This document shows positions 34,916 to 43,731 of a DNA stretch of 64,000 nucleotides, in pieces (the first letter of the stretch is position 1; every line of letters starts with the position of its first letter). The notes below the pieces were generated by a model that searched no databases, had not been told where the DNA came from, and saw only the letters and a program-made list of their open reading frames with translations. The translations under genes and the position numbers were made by a program. The stretch is from the NCBI RefSeq assembly GCF_008086045.1, contig NZ_VSEY01000008.1:248001-312000 (forward strand), in the 5' to 3' direction. This DNA is from Nonomuraea sp. PA05 (GTDB taxonomy: Bacteria; Actinomycetota; Actinomycetes; Streptosporangiales; Streptosporangiaceae).

Positions 34916-37641
34916 CCACGGAGATCGTCGTCGTACCGCACACGCACTGGGACAGGGAGTGGTACGAACCCTTCCAGCGCTTCCGGCTGCGCCTGGTGGC
35001 GCTGCTCGACGAGGTGCTCGACACGATGGAGCGCGAGCCCGCCTACCACTTCACCCTCGACGGTCAGCTCGCCTGCGTGGACGACTACCTGGAGGTCAGG
35101 CCAGAGAACCGCGACCGCGTGGCGGCGCTGGTGGAGTCGGGGCGGCTGGCGGTGGGGCCGTGGCAGATCCTGCTCGACGAGTTCCTCTGCTCGGGCGAGA
35201 ACATCGTGCGCAACCTGGAGCTGGGCATGGCCAGGTCGGACAAGCTCGGCGGCGCCATGCCGGTCGGCTACCTGCCCGACATGTTCGGACACACGGCGCA
35301 GATGCCGCAGATCCTGCGCAAGGCCGGGCTGCTGCACGCGTGCGTCTACCGGGGCGTGCCGCAGGCCGTCACGACGGACGCCTTCGCCTGGGTGGCGCCC
35401 GACGGCACGGCGCTGCGCACGCAGTACCTGCCGGCGGGCGGCTACGGCAACGGGGCCCACCTGTTCTCCGACGCGGAGGGCCTCGGGCAGCGGGCGGCGG
35501 GGTTCGTACGCACCATGCGGGAGTGGCACGGGCCCGACGGGCCGCTGCTGGCGATGTACGGCACCGACCACTCGGCGCCCGTGCGCGGGCTGCCCGGCAT
35601 GGTGGCCGAGATCGGCGCCCGCATGGACACCCTGTCCGGATACATCGGCGCGTACTCCGGCGACGTGGCGGGGCTGCCGCGGGTGCACGGCGAGCTGCGC
35701 TCCCACGCCCGCGCCAACATCCTGCCCGGCGTCATCTCCGTCCGCCCCCACGTCAAGCAGGCCATGGGCCGCGCCGAGCGGATGGTCGAGCGCTACGCCG
35801 AGCCGCTGGCCGCGCTCTGGGGCGCGGAATGGCCCGGCCGCTTCCTCGACATGGCCTGGTGGCGGCTCGTGGACGCCAGCGGCCACGACTCCGTGACCGG
35901 CTGCGGCGTGGACGACACCGCCCAGCAGGTCGCCGCCCGCATCGCCGAGGCCGAACAGCTCGGGCAGGCCGTCCGCGACATGGTGACCGCCCGCCTGGCC
36001 GAGGCGGTGCCGTCCGACGGCGTGCTGGTCGTCAACCCCACCCCCGCCCCCCGGCACGGCGTCGTCATCGTGGACACGGCCGGCGCCGACCCGCTGGTGG
36101 ACCCGTCGGGCGCGCCGGTGCCGGTGCAGCCGCTGGAGTACGCCGCCACGCTGCTGCTCGACGAGCCGATGGACCTGGCCACGGCCCTGACCCTGATCCA
36201 CGGCACCGAGCTGTACGGGCAGCACATCACCGGCTACACCGTCGAGGACGGCACCCTCACGTTCACCGTGGCCAGGCAGACCTCCGTCGTCATCGACCCG
36301 GACGAGCTGCGTACCGCCGCCGCGGGCATCACCAGTGTCCGCATCCTCGCCGAGCCGCGCCGCACGGTGGCCGCCCTCGTCGAGGCCCCGCCGCTCGGCC
36401 ACACCAGCCTGCGCCCCGCGCCGCGCGAGCGCGTGTACGGCGGCGACCAGGTGGAGCGGCTGCCCGGCCTGCACCACCCGTCCTGCTGGCTCAGCTCCGA
36501 CTCGGCGCCCCTGCCGGTGCGCGGCGACACGACGGTGCTGGACAACGGGCTGCTGCGCGTCACGATCGAAGTCGACGGCAGCCTCACGCTCGTCGGCCAG
36601 GACGGCACCACCGTCACCGGCGCGGGCCGCATCGTCGACGGCGGCGACGTCGGCGACACCTACAACCACGCGCCGCCGCTGAGCGACCTGATCGTGTCGG
36701 AGCCGGTGGACGCGGATTTCGAGCTGGTCTGCACGGGGCCGCTGGTCGCCGTCGTGGACGTGCGGCGCACGTACCTGTGGCCCGCCTCGGGCGAGGGTCT
36801 GGAGGGCGCGCCCGAGGTGCCCGCCCTGACGCGCGGCGCCAGGATGGAGGAGATCGTCCTCACCACCCGGGTGGAGCTGCGCTCGGGAGAGCCGTTCGTC
36901 CGGCTGGGCATCACGTTCGACAACCGGTGCGACGATCACCGGGTGCGCCTGCACGTGCCGCTGCCCAGGCCCGCCGCGCAGTCGCACGCCGAAGGGCAGT
37001 TCGCCGTCGTCACCCGAGGGCTCACCGCGGAGGGCGGCTGCGGCGAGACGCCGCTTCCGACCTTCCCCGCCTCGTCGTGGGTGGCCGCCGGGGGAGTGGC
37101 GGCGTTGCTGGAGCACGTGACGGAGTACGAGGTGGTGGACGGGGAGCTGGCTCTCACGCTGCTGCGCTCGGTCGGCTACCTGTCCCGCAACCGCAACGTC
37201 TCGCGCCCCGAGCCGGCGGGGCCGCAACTGCCCACGCCCGCGGCGCAGTCCCGCGGGCTGCGGTCGGTGAGCCTGGCGCTGATGCCTTACCAGGAGGGAT
37301 GGGACGAGGTGGTGCCGCAGGCGGAGGCCTTCCGGCACGACCTGCTCGTGGTGCCGGGGCTCGGCGAGCGGAGCCTGCCGCTGCCCTCGCCCGCGGCCGG
37401 GTTGTCGGTCGACGGGGAGGGGGTGGTGATGACGTCGCTGCGTGAGCGTGACGGGTGGCGGGAGCTGCGGGTCGTGGCGCTCACCTCCTCGGACACGGAG
37501 GCCGTGATCGGCGGGCGCTTCACCCGGGCACGCCGGGCCGACCTGCGGGGACGTCCGGGGGAGCCGCTCGACGTGACTGACGGGACGCTCCGGCTGCCGC
37601 TGGGCGGCTGGGAGATCGCGACGGTGCAGCTCTCGGACTGA
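34912..37641 (+). CDS. GH38 alpha-mannosidase (MngB-like)
   Basis: 909 aa from GTG 34912 (GTGA overlap). Starts with the GH38 zinc motif HTHWDREWY (His10, His12, Asp14); the nucleophile is Asp123 in GYLPDMFGHTAQMPQIL; a mid domain and long C-terminal beta domain complete the family. No signal peptide: it hydrolyses an imported alpha-mannoside. Overall it is closest in style to bacterial MngB-like enzymes that cut small mannosides such as mannosylglycerate. Last gene of the operon; the convergent TPR gene ends 40 bp away. Confidence 0.92.
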   Translation: MTTEIVVVPHTHWDREWYEPFQRFRLRLVALLDEVLDTMEREPAYHFTLDGQLACVDDYLEVRPENRDRVAALVESGRLAVGPWQILLDEFLCSGENIVRNLELGMARSDKLGGAMPVGYLPDMFGHTAQMPQILRKAGLLHACVYRGVPQAVTTDAFAWVAPDGTALRTQYLPAGGYGNGAHLFSDAEGLGQRAAGFVRTMREWHGPDGPLLAMYGTDHSAPVRGLPGMVAEIGARMDTLSGYIGAYSGDVAGLPRVHGELRSHARANILPGVISVRPHVKQAMGRAERMVERYAEPLAALWGAEWPGRFLDMAWWRLVDASGHDSVTGCGVDDTAQQVAARIAEAEQLGQAVRDMVTARLAEAVPSDGVLVVNPTPAPRHGVVIVDTAGADPLVDPSGAPVPVQPLEYAATLLLDEPMDLATALTLIHGTELYGQHITGYTVEDGTLTFTVARQTSVVIDPDELRTAAAGITSVRILAEPRRTVAALVEAPPLGHTSLRPAPRERVYGGDQVERLPGLHHPSCWLSSDSAPLPVRGDTTVLDNGLLRVTIEVDGSLTLVGQDGTTVTGAGRIVDGGDVGDTYNHAPPLSDLIVSEPVDADFELVCTGPLVAVVDVRRTYLWPASGEGLEGAPEVPALTRGARMEEIVLTTRVELRSGEPFVRLGITFDNRCDDHRVRLHVPLPRPAAQSHAEGQFAVVTRGLTAEGGCGETPLPTFPASSWVAAGGVAALLEHVTEYEVVDGELALTLLRSVGYLSRNRNVSRPEPAGPQLPTPAAQSRGLRSVSLALMPYQEGWDEVVPQAEAFRHDLLVVPGLGERSLPLPSPAAGLSVDGEGVVMTSLRERDGWRELRVVALTSSDTEAVIGGRFTRARRADLRGRPGEPLDVTDGTLRLPLGGWEIATVQLSD

Positions 37642-37681
37642 CCCCGCGCGGGTGATCTCGCGCGGGCGGGGCTGGCGCGGG

Positions 37682-38146
37682 TCAGAGGCCCAGGTGGCGC
37701 TGGGCCTCCTCCCGGGCGGCCCTGGCGCGGTCCTCCTCCGAGCGGGACAGGCCGAGCGCCAGCGCCCGGTCCAGATCCGCCAGCGCGCCACGGAAGTCCC
37801 GCAGCGCGATCCGGACCCGCCCCCGCCCGTAGAGCGCCCTGGCGGCGTTCCTGTCGAGGTCGAGGGCGTCGTTGTAGGCCGCCTCGGCGTCGGCGGGCGA
37901 CCCCGCCTGCCACAGCGCGTAGGCCAGGAGCGTGCGGGCGCTGACGTCGCCCGGCATCCTGGCGACCGCCTGCCGGCCGAGCTCCACCGCCTCCCCCGCG
38001 TCGCTCATCGACAGCGACACCTCGGCCAGCGCGGTCAGCAGCACCTGGTTCCTGGCGAGCTGGAAGCCGCCGAGCCGCTCCAGCAGCTCGGGTGTCGGGT
38101 CGCCGACCGCCAGGCGGTCGCACAGCTCGTACGTGCCGGCGGTCAC
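37682..38146 (-). CDS. TPR protein
   Basis: 154 aa from GTG 38146, which overlaps the stop of the small upstream gene by GTGA; a longer in-frame reading from 38197 lies inside that gene and is less likely. About three TPR-like helix pairs (ARTLLAYALWQAGSPADAEAAYNDALDLD, ARALYGRGRVRIALRDFRGALADLDRAL) form the C-terminal two thirds. A protein-binding scaffold; the partner is unknown, but translational coupling suggests the 61-residue protein. Confidence 0.78.
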   Translation of the reverse strand: MTAGTYELCDRLAVGDPTPELLERLGGFQLARNQVLLTALAEVSLSMSDAGEAVELGRQAVARMPGDVSARTLLAYALWQAGSPADAEAAYNDALDLDRNAARALYGRGRVRIALRDFRGALADLDRALALGLSRSEEDRARAAREEAQRHLGL

Positions 38147-38328
38147 GGGACGGTGCCGTGGCCGAGGCCGCCCTCTTCCTGCCAGAGCCGGTCCCACGGC
38201 CCTCGTTGCCCGACGATCCCGCGCACTGCCCGGTCGAGGGTCGCCTCGTCCACCTCGATGAGCTGAAGCAGCGTCAGGTCAGTCAGCTCCGCGAGCCCGG
38301 TGCCGACCGCGCGAGCCGGTTGCGCCAT
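38143..38328 (-). CDS. 61-residue small protein, possibly a RiPP precursor-like peptide
   Basis: ATG 38328 is preceded by AAGGAGGGA at 6 nt, a strong ribosome binding site. Residues 12-39 form an amphipathic acidic helix with spaced Leu (LAELTDLTLLQLIEVDEATL, then DRAVRGIVG). The C-terminal 20 residues are different: Gly/Trp/Glu-rich with two Trp four apart (PWDRLWQEEGGLGHG). This leader-plus-short-core layout recalls radical-SAM-modified FxSxx-type precursors, but the FxSxx end is absent and no maturase is near. Function unknown. Coupled to the TPR gene. Confidence 0.7.
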   Translation of the reverse strand: MAQPARAVGTGLAELTDLTLLQLIEVDEATLDRAVRGIVGQRGPWDRLWQEEGGLGHGTVP

Positions 38329-38428
38329 AGAAAGTCCCTCCTTGGCCGCTGTGGCGATGATACGACGGGACTTTGGCCGAATGAAATGCCGATAAATGCC
38401 GAACCGGGGTGGTGACTAACGCGCCCGC

Positions 38429-39886
38429 TCAGTTGTGCAGCCCGAGTTGGCGGGCGGCCCGGATGGCCAGCCAGACCTCGGCGAAAGCCGCGCTGGACTC
38501 CAGGTCCCTGCCGGTGAGCTCGCTGAATCGGCGCAGCCGGTAGGCCAGCGTGTTGGGGTGGATGTGCAGGGCCGCGGCGGCGTCGCGCATATGGCGGTTA
38601 TGTTCGAGCCAGGTCCGTACGGAAGCCAGCAAATACGAATTGTGTGCCTCGTCATAGGCGAGCACCTTGCCCAGCACGTATTCCACCAATGCGGTCAGCG
38701 TGGCGGGGTCCTCGGGCAGCCACCGGCCGGTGGTGTCGTCGCCGTACAGGACGAGGGCCCGGCCGGACTCGGCGGCGTGCGTGGCCGCCCAGGCGGCCTC
38801 CCGCTGGGCCACGCGGAGCGGCTCTCCCGGCGGGAAGGGGCGGCTCATGCCGGCGGCGACGCCCGGGACGGCGGCGACGGCGGGGCCGAGCGAGGAGGGG
38901 CCGAGGAGGTAGTGGTCGTCGCCCCGGCGCAGCATCAGATGGGGCAGGTCGTCCAGGGCGCGGCGCAGGGCGTCGTCGGGGACGCCGCGCACGACGAGCA
39001 GCGCCGCGTCGGCGTCCATGGACAGGCCGAGGCGGGCCAGGCGGCGGCGGGCGGCAGGCGGGTCGAGGAGGTCCTGCAGCAGCTCGGCCAGCGTCTCGGC
39101 GCCTTCCCTGCGCAGCGTCTCGCGCTCGTGCCTGGCCATCGCGACCTGGAGCGCGGCCACCGTGGCGATGTGCTGGACCACGGCCAGCCCGGCGGGGCGG
39201 GCGCCCTCGCGTTCGAAGGCCACCAGGTAGCCGGCCGGGCCGCCCGGGGCGGAGACGGGCAGGACGAAGCCGCCGGGGATCGTGGGCGGGGCGTCGGGCG
39301 TGGCGGGCAGCACGGCCGGCGCGGGCACCGGTACGCCGGGCAGGAGGGGGCGGCCCGAGCGGGTGGACAGGTAGACGTCGTAGCCGGACAGGCGTTCCAG
39401 GCGCTTGAAGAGCGTGGCCGTGTCCAGGTCTTCGGCGGCCAGCCAGCGCAGCGCCCCGAACACCTGGAGCTGGGCGCCGAGGCGGTGGCTGGCGTCCTCC
39501 CGCAGCGCGGCGGCGACCTCCTGCGCGATCGCGATGAACGGCACCGCCAGCGGCACCTCCAGCACCGGCATGCCGCGCTCCTCGGCGGCCTCGAAGAACG
39601 ACGGGTGCAGCGGCGGCACGTGGAGCTGGGCCGACAGGGCCAGCGCCGAGACTCCCGCGTCGTCCAGCCGCTCCAGGTAGGCCCGCTGCCTGGCGGCCGT
39701 GCGGGGCACGCCGATGCCGGTGGTCATGATGACTTCGGCGCCGAGCAGCCACGGCGTCGGGTCGTCCAGCTCGCTCACGTGCGCCCACGACACGGAGCGG
39801 GACAGCCCGGCCTCGCCCGCGAGCACGCGGAGCTGGAGCGCGGGGGAGCGGAGAAGATCCTCCACGGTGAGTTTGTGGTCAGCCAC
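38429..39886 (-). CDS. PucR family transcriptional regulator
   Basis: 485 aa from GTG 39886, with no ribosome binding site, so perhaps leaderless. An N-terminal PucR domain (LTVEDLLRSPALQLRVLAGEAGLSR, GAEVIMTTGIGVP), a central GGDEF-like sensor region and the C-terminal PucR helix-turn-helix (HNSYLLASVRTWLEHNRHMRDAAAALHIHPNTLAYRL). PucR-type proteins sense purine or amine-related metabolites. Divergent from agmatinase by 70 bp, so it probably controls the agmatinase-permease-cyclase operon. Confidence 0.9.
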   Translation of the reverse strand: MADHKLTVEDLLRSPALQLRVLAGEAGLSRSVSWAHVSELDDPTPWLLGAEVIMTTGIGVPRTAARQRAYLERLDDAGVSALALSAQLHVPPLHPSFFEAAEERGMPVLEVPLAVPFIAIAQEVAAALREDASHRLGAQLQVFGALRWLAAEDLDTATLFKRLERLSGYDVYLSTRSGRPLLPGVPVPAPAVLPATPDAPPTIPGGFVLPVSAPGGPAGYLVAFEREGARPAGLAVVQHIATVAALQVAMARHERETLRREGAETLAELLQDLLDPPAARRRLARLGLSMDADAALLVVRGVPDDALRRALDDLPHLMLRRGDDHYLLGPSSLGPAVAAVPGVAAGMSRPFPPGEPLRVAQREAAWAATHAAESGRALVLYGDDTTGRWLPEDPATLTALVEYVLGKVLAYDEAHNSYLLASVRTWLEHNRHMRDAAAALHIHPNTLAYRLRRFSELTGRDLESSAAFAEVWLAIRAARQLGLHN

Positions 39887-39888
39887 AA
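39873..39888. promoter_or_regulatory. Candidate PucR operator
   Basis: TTGTGG-N4-CCACAA, a 6-bp perfect inverted repeat overlapping the PucR start codon and about 70-80 bp upstream of the agmatinase start. Its position fits autoregulation; the short arms make this tentative. Confidence 0.35.
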
Positions 39889-39956
39889 CACACACCGTAG
39901 TACTTCGTGGCGCCCACAATTGCCGCAGGTCAGAGGCGTGACGAACACTGAGGCGC

Positions 39957-40889
39957 ATGAACCTCGGTCCCGTCGACTCCAGCAAGGTCCCGCGCTTCGC
40001 GGGCCCGGCCACCTTCGCCCGCCTGCCCCGCCTCGACCAGGTGGAGCGGGCGGACGTGGCGGTGGTGGGCGTGCCCTTCGACACCGGCGTCTCCTACCGG
40101 CCCGGCGCCAGGTTCGGGCCCGCCGCCGTACGGGAGGCGTCCCGGCTGCTGCGGCCCTACCACCCGGGCCTGGACGTGTCCCCGTTCGAGCGGGTGCAGG
40201 TCGCCGACGCCGGTGACATCGCGGTCAACCCGTTCGACATCGGCGCCGCCATCGAGACCATCGAGGGCGCGGCCGACGACCTGGACGCCAAGCTGGTCAC
40301 CATCGGCGGCGACCACACGATCGCGCTGCCGCTGCTGCGCTCGGCGGCCAGGAAGCACGGCCCCGTGGCGCTGGTGCACTTCGACGCGCACCTCGACACG
40401 TGGGACACCTACTTCGGGGCCGAGTACACGCACGGCACCCCGTTCCGCCGGGCCGTCGAGGAGGGCATCCTCGACACGGAGGCGCTCAGCCACGTCGGGA
40501 TCAGGGGCTCCCTCTACGGCAAGAAGGACCTGGAGGAGGACCGGCGGCTCGGGTTCGGCATCGTGACCGCGGCCGACGTGCTGCGGCGCGGCCTGGACGA
40601 GGTGATCGACCTGCTGCGGCAGCGGGTCGGCGACCGCCCGCTGTATCTCTCCATCGACATCGACGTGCTCGACCCCGCGCACGCCCCCGGCACGGGCACC
40701 CCCGAGGCCGGCGGGCTCACCAGCCGCGAGCTGCTGGAGATCCTGCGCGGTCTCGCCGGGCTCAACCTGATCGGGGCCGACGTGGTCGAGGTGGCCCCGG
40801 CCTACGACCACGCGGAGATCACCTCGATCGCCGCCTCCCACGTGGCCTACGACCTCGTCAGCCTGCTGGCGCTCCAGGAGAAGACATGA
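39957..40889 (+). CDS. speB: Agmatinase / guanidino-compound ureohydrolase
   Basis: 310 aa. Ureohydrolase with the binuclear Mn site intact: [19 protein letters not shown] and [20 protein letters not shown]. Agmatine to putrescine plus urea is the default reaction. Guanidinobutyrase or guanidinopropionase activity is possible because close relatives differ only at the substrate loop. First gene of an operon with the NCS1 permease (ATGA overlap), and divergent from PucR. Confidence 0.88.
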   Translation: MNLGPVDSSKVPRFAGPATFARLPRLDQVERADVAVVGVPFDTGVSYRPGARFGPAAVREASRLLRPYHPGLDVSPFERVQVADAGDIAVNPFDIGAAIETIEGAADDLDAKLVTIGGDHTIALPLLRSAARKHGPVALVHFDAHLDTWDTYFGAEYTHGTPFRRAVEEGILDTEALSHVGIRGSLYGKKDLEEDRRLGFGIVTAADVLRRGLDEVIDLLRQRVGDRPLYLSIDIDVLDPAHAPGTGTPEAGGLTSRELLEILRGLAGLNLIGADVVEVAPAYDHAEITSIAASHVAYDLVSLLALQEKT

Positions 40890-42391
40890 GCAGCGGCTCC
40901 CTCACGGAGATCGAGACCTACGGCGTCGAGCGCATCCCCGACGCCGACCGCACCGCCCGCCCCGTGGACCTGTTCAGGGTCGCCTTCGGCGGCGCCAACA
41001 CGTTCGCGACGTGCGTGCTGGGCGCCTTTCCCATCCTGTTCGGCCTGTCGTTCTGGCACGGCCTGGCGGCCACCGTGCTCGGGCTGGTGGCGGGGGCGCT
41101 GATCCTGGCGCCGCTGTCGCTGTTCGGGCCGCTCAACGGCACCAACAACGCCGTCTCCTCCTCGGCGCACCTGGGCGTGCACGGCCGCGTGGTGGGCTCG
41201 TTCCTGTCGCTGCTGACCGCGATCGCGTTCTTCTCCATCTCGGTGTGGTCGTCGGGCGACGCGCTCGTGGGCGGCGCGCACCGGCTGGCCGGGCTGCCGG
41301 ACACCGACCTGACGTACGGGGTCGCGTACGGGCTCTTCGCCGTCCTGGTGCTGGTGGTCTGCGTGTACGGGTTCCGCTTCATGCTGTTCGTGAACAAGAT
41401 CGCGGTCGCGGCGGCGTCGTTGCTGTTCGTGCTGGGCGTCTTCGCCTTCGCCGGGGACTTCGACCCGTCCTACGCCGGCGCGGTCCAGCCGGGTGACGCG
41501 CTGTTCTGGCCCTCGTTCATCGGCGCGGCCCTGATCGTGCTGTCGAACCCGGTCTCGTTCGGCGCGTTCCTGGGCGACTGGTCCCGCTACATCCCGGCGA
41601 GCACCCCGCGCGGGCGGGTGATGGCGGCGGCGTTCCTGTCGCAGATCGCCACCATCCTGCCGTTCTTCTTCGGCCTGTCCACCGCCTCGATCATCGCGGC
41701 CAAGGCCGCCGAGTACGTGGACCCGGCCGCGCCCAACTACGTCGGCGGCCTGCTGGCGGTCTCGCCCGGCTGGTACTTCGTGCCCGTCTGCCTGATCGCG
41801 CTGATCGGCGGCATGTCCACCGGCACGACCTCGCTGTACGGCACCGGCCTCGACTTCTCCAGCGTCTTCCCGCGCTTCTCCCGGGTGCAGGCCACGGTGT
41901 TCATCGGCACGCTGTCGATCGTGTTCATCTTCGTCGGGCGTTTCGCGGCGAACCTCACGCAGAGCATCTCCACGTTCGCCACACTGATCATCACGTGCAC
42001 GGCACCCTGGATGGTGATCATGATGCTCGGCTACGTGACGCGGCGTGGCTGGTACGACCCGGAGGCGCTGCAGGTGTTCAACCGGCGCCAGCGGGGCGGC
42101 CGCTACTGGTTCACGCACGGCTGGAACTGGCGCGGGCTGAGCGCCTGGCTGGTCTCGGCCGGGCTGGCGTTGCTGTTCGTCAACCTGCCTGGCCAGTTCG
42201 TCGGGCCGCTGGGGAACCTCGCGGGCGGCGTGGACATCTCGCTGCCGGTCGGCCTGGCCGTGGCCGGGCTGCTCTACCTGGCGCTGCTGGCGATCTTCCC
42301 CGAGCCGCGCGAGGTCTACGGTCCTGACGGGCCGCGCCTGGTCCGCTCGGCCGACACCCCCGTGCTGCCGATCGTGGAGCCGGCGACGTGA
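40886..42391 (+). CDS. NCS1-family permease
   Basis: 501 aa with about 12 TM helices. NCS1 features: [16 protein letters not shown] near TM1, [14 protein letters not shown] in the TM6 region and [16 protein letters not shown] in TM8. The family imports cytosine, purines, allantoin or hydantoins with Na+ or H+. Coupling to agmatinase suggests that the substrate is a guanidino compound or a precursor thereof. Its stop TGA is overlapped by the GTG of a 13-codon mini-ORF. Confidence 0.88.
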   Translation: MSSGSLTEIETYGVERIPDADRTARPVDLFRVAFGGANTFATCVLGAFPILFGLSFWHGLAATVLGLVAGALILAPLSLFGPLNGTNNAVSSSAHLGVHGRVVGSFLSLLTAIAFFSISVWSSGDALVGGAHRLAGLPDTDLTYGVAYGLFAVLVLVVCVYGFRFMLFVNKIAVAAASLLFVLGVFAFAGDFDPSYAGAVQPGDALFWPSFIGAALIVLSNPVSFGAFLGDWSRYIPASTPRGRVMAAAFLSQIATILPFFFGLSTASIIAAKAAEYVDPAAPNYVGGLLAVSPGWYFVPVCLIALIGGMSTGTTSLYGTGLDFSSVFPRFSRVQATVFIGTLSIVFIFVGRFAANLTQSISTFATLIITCTAPWMVIMMLGYVTRRGWYDPEALQVFNRRQRGGRYWFTHGWNWRGLSAWLVSAGLALLFVNLPGQFVGPLGNLAGGVDISLPVGLAVAGLLYLALLAIFPEPREVYGPDGPRLVRSADTPVLPIVEPAT

Positions 42392-42429
42392 CGCGCCTGC
42401 TCGACCTGAGCGTGGAGCTGGTGACGTGA
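42388..42429 (+). CDS. 13-codon bridging mini-ORF
   Basis: GTG at 42388 overlaps the permease stop (GTGA); TGA at 42427-42429 overlaps the cyclase ATG (TGATG). Its product ([13 protein letters not shown]) closely resembles the first residues of the cyclase (MTLLDLSAPIE), so it looks like a duplicated, truncated start of that gene that now couples translation between permease and cyclase. It is not expected to be functional as a protein. Confidence 0.5.
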   Translation: MTRLLDLSVELVT

Positions 42430-43037
42430 TGACGCTGCTCGACCTGTCGGCGCCGATCGAGAGCGGGATGCCCGTCTACCCGGGCGACCCTGAGGTCTCG
42501 GTCGGCCCGGCGCTCACCGTGGCCCGCGACGGCGTGAACGTGCTGGGCCTGCACCTGGGCTCCCACTCGGGCACCCACGTGGACGCGCCCTTCCACATCG
42601 ACGACTCGCTGCCCACGCTGGACGACTTGCCGCTGGAGCGCTTCCACGGCCCCGCCACGGTGGTGGACGCCCGGGGGCGGGGGCCGACGATCGGCCCCGA
42701 GTTCTTCGAGGAGGTCCGCGCGGGCGTGATCGTGCTGGTGGTCACCGGCTGGCCGTTCGGGCGTCAGGGCCATCCGTACCTCACCGCCGAGGCCGCCGCA
42801 CTGCTGGTCGAGCGCGGTGTCCGGACGGTCGGGATCGACGCGTTCAGCGTGGATCCGACGCCCGCAGCCGAATTCCCCGCGCACGAGAAGCTGTTGCGGG
42901 CGCACGCCGTCATCGCCGAGAACCTGTACGGCCTCGACCGGTTGATCGGGGCGCGGGAGATCGAGGTGTCGATGTTCCCGCTGCGGATCACCGGAGGCGA
43001 CGGCTCACCCGTACGGGCCGTCGCCCGGGTCGGTTAG
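42429..43037 (+). CDS. Cyclase-family (KynB-like) metal-dependent hydrolase
   Basis: 202 aa from ATG 42429 (GTG 42426 in frame). The family motif HSGTHVDAPFHID with Zn ligands is present, with SAPIESGMPVYPGDP upstream and GIDAFSVDPT later. Relatives hydrolyse N-formylkynurenine or isatin and other cyclic amides; the substrate here may be a cyclic guanidino/amide metabolite linked to the upstream permease and agmatinase. Its stop overlaps the convergent Lrp stop (TTAG). Confidence 0.82.
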   Translation: MTLLDLSAPIESGMPVYPGDPEVSVGPALTVARDGVNVLGLHLGSHSGTHVDAPFHIDDSLPTLDDLPLERFHGPATVVDARGRGPTIGPEFFEEVRAGVIVLVVTGWPFGRQGHPYLTAEAAALLVERGVRTVGIDAFSVDPTPAAEFPAHEKLLRAHAVIAENLYGLDRLIGAREIEVSMFPLRITGGDGSPVRAVARVG

Positions 43038-43528
43038 CGGGTGCCCCAGGAGTACGTCTGCTTGCGCAGCTTGAGGTAGACGAACGACTCGGTGGCCCGT
43101 ACGGCGGGGATGGCGCGGATCTTGCTGAGGATCTCCAGCAGGTGCCCGTCACCCTCGCAGACCACCTCCACGATCACGTCGAAGGAGCCCGCCGTGAGCA
43201 CCACGTAGTCGATCTCCTCGATGCCGGCCAGCTCGTCGGCCACCTTCTCCAGGTCGCCCTCGCAGTTGACGCCGATCATGGCCTGCCGGGGGAAGCCGAG
43301 CGTGAGCGGGTCGGTGACCGCGACGATCTGCATGACGCCGGCGTCCTGGAGCCGCTGGACGCGCTGGCGGACGGCGGCCTCGGACAGGCCGACCGCCTTG
43401 CCGATGGCCGCGTACGGCTTGCGCCCGTCGGCCTGGAGCTGCTCGATGATCTGCTTGGACAGGTCGTCCAGCACCACCGGGCTGCCGGAGCTCGCGCTGT
43501 TTCGGCGTACGCGGGGCGGCGTCGTCAT
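43034..43528 (-). CDS. Lrp/AsnC family transcriptional regulator
   Basis: 164 aa from ATG 43528, with GGAGGA 9 nt upstream. An N-terminal helix-turn-helix (LDDLSKQIIEQLQADGRKPYAAIGKAVGLSEAAVRQRVQRL) and a C-terminal RAM ligand domain (VIVEVVCEGDGHLLEILSKI). Divergent from the polyamine operon starting with the aldehyde dehydrogenase, so a polyamine- or amino-acid-responsive regulator of that operon is likely (known pattern for actinobacterial putrescine genes). Confidence 0.92.
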   Translation of the reverse strand: MTTPPRVRRNSASSGSPVVLDDLSKQIIEQLQADGRKPYAAIGKAVGLSEAAVRQRVQRLQDAGVMQIVAVTDPLTLGFPRQAMIGVNCEGDLEKVADELAGIEEIDYVVLTAGSFDVIVEVVCEGDGHLLEILSKIRAIPAVRATESFVYLKLRKQTYSWGTR

Positions 43529-43731
43529 TGAGCGGTTTCCTCCTAGCGGTCCGGCGTTACGGGGGCGTTCCCGCCGGGTTGCCGTCCTGGTGCGACATGT
43601 TGTCAGTTCTTCGCGGTCTGTCAAGCGAATTCGTAGCAATTTGATATCTTCACCACGAAATCCCTTGTCGTGATGCATCTGCTCTGTCAGAGTCGCGGCA
43701 ACTCAGCCACCTCACGAGGAGGTCGTTAACC
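43529..43731. promoter_or_regulatory. Divergent Lrp / polyamine-operon control region
   Basis: 203 bp with an AT-rich island (about 43621-43665, containing AATTTGATATCTTCACC) that stands out in this genome, and the inverted repeat CACGA-N9-TCGTG inside it. Probably the promoter and Lrp binding sites. Confidence 0.55.
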
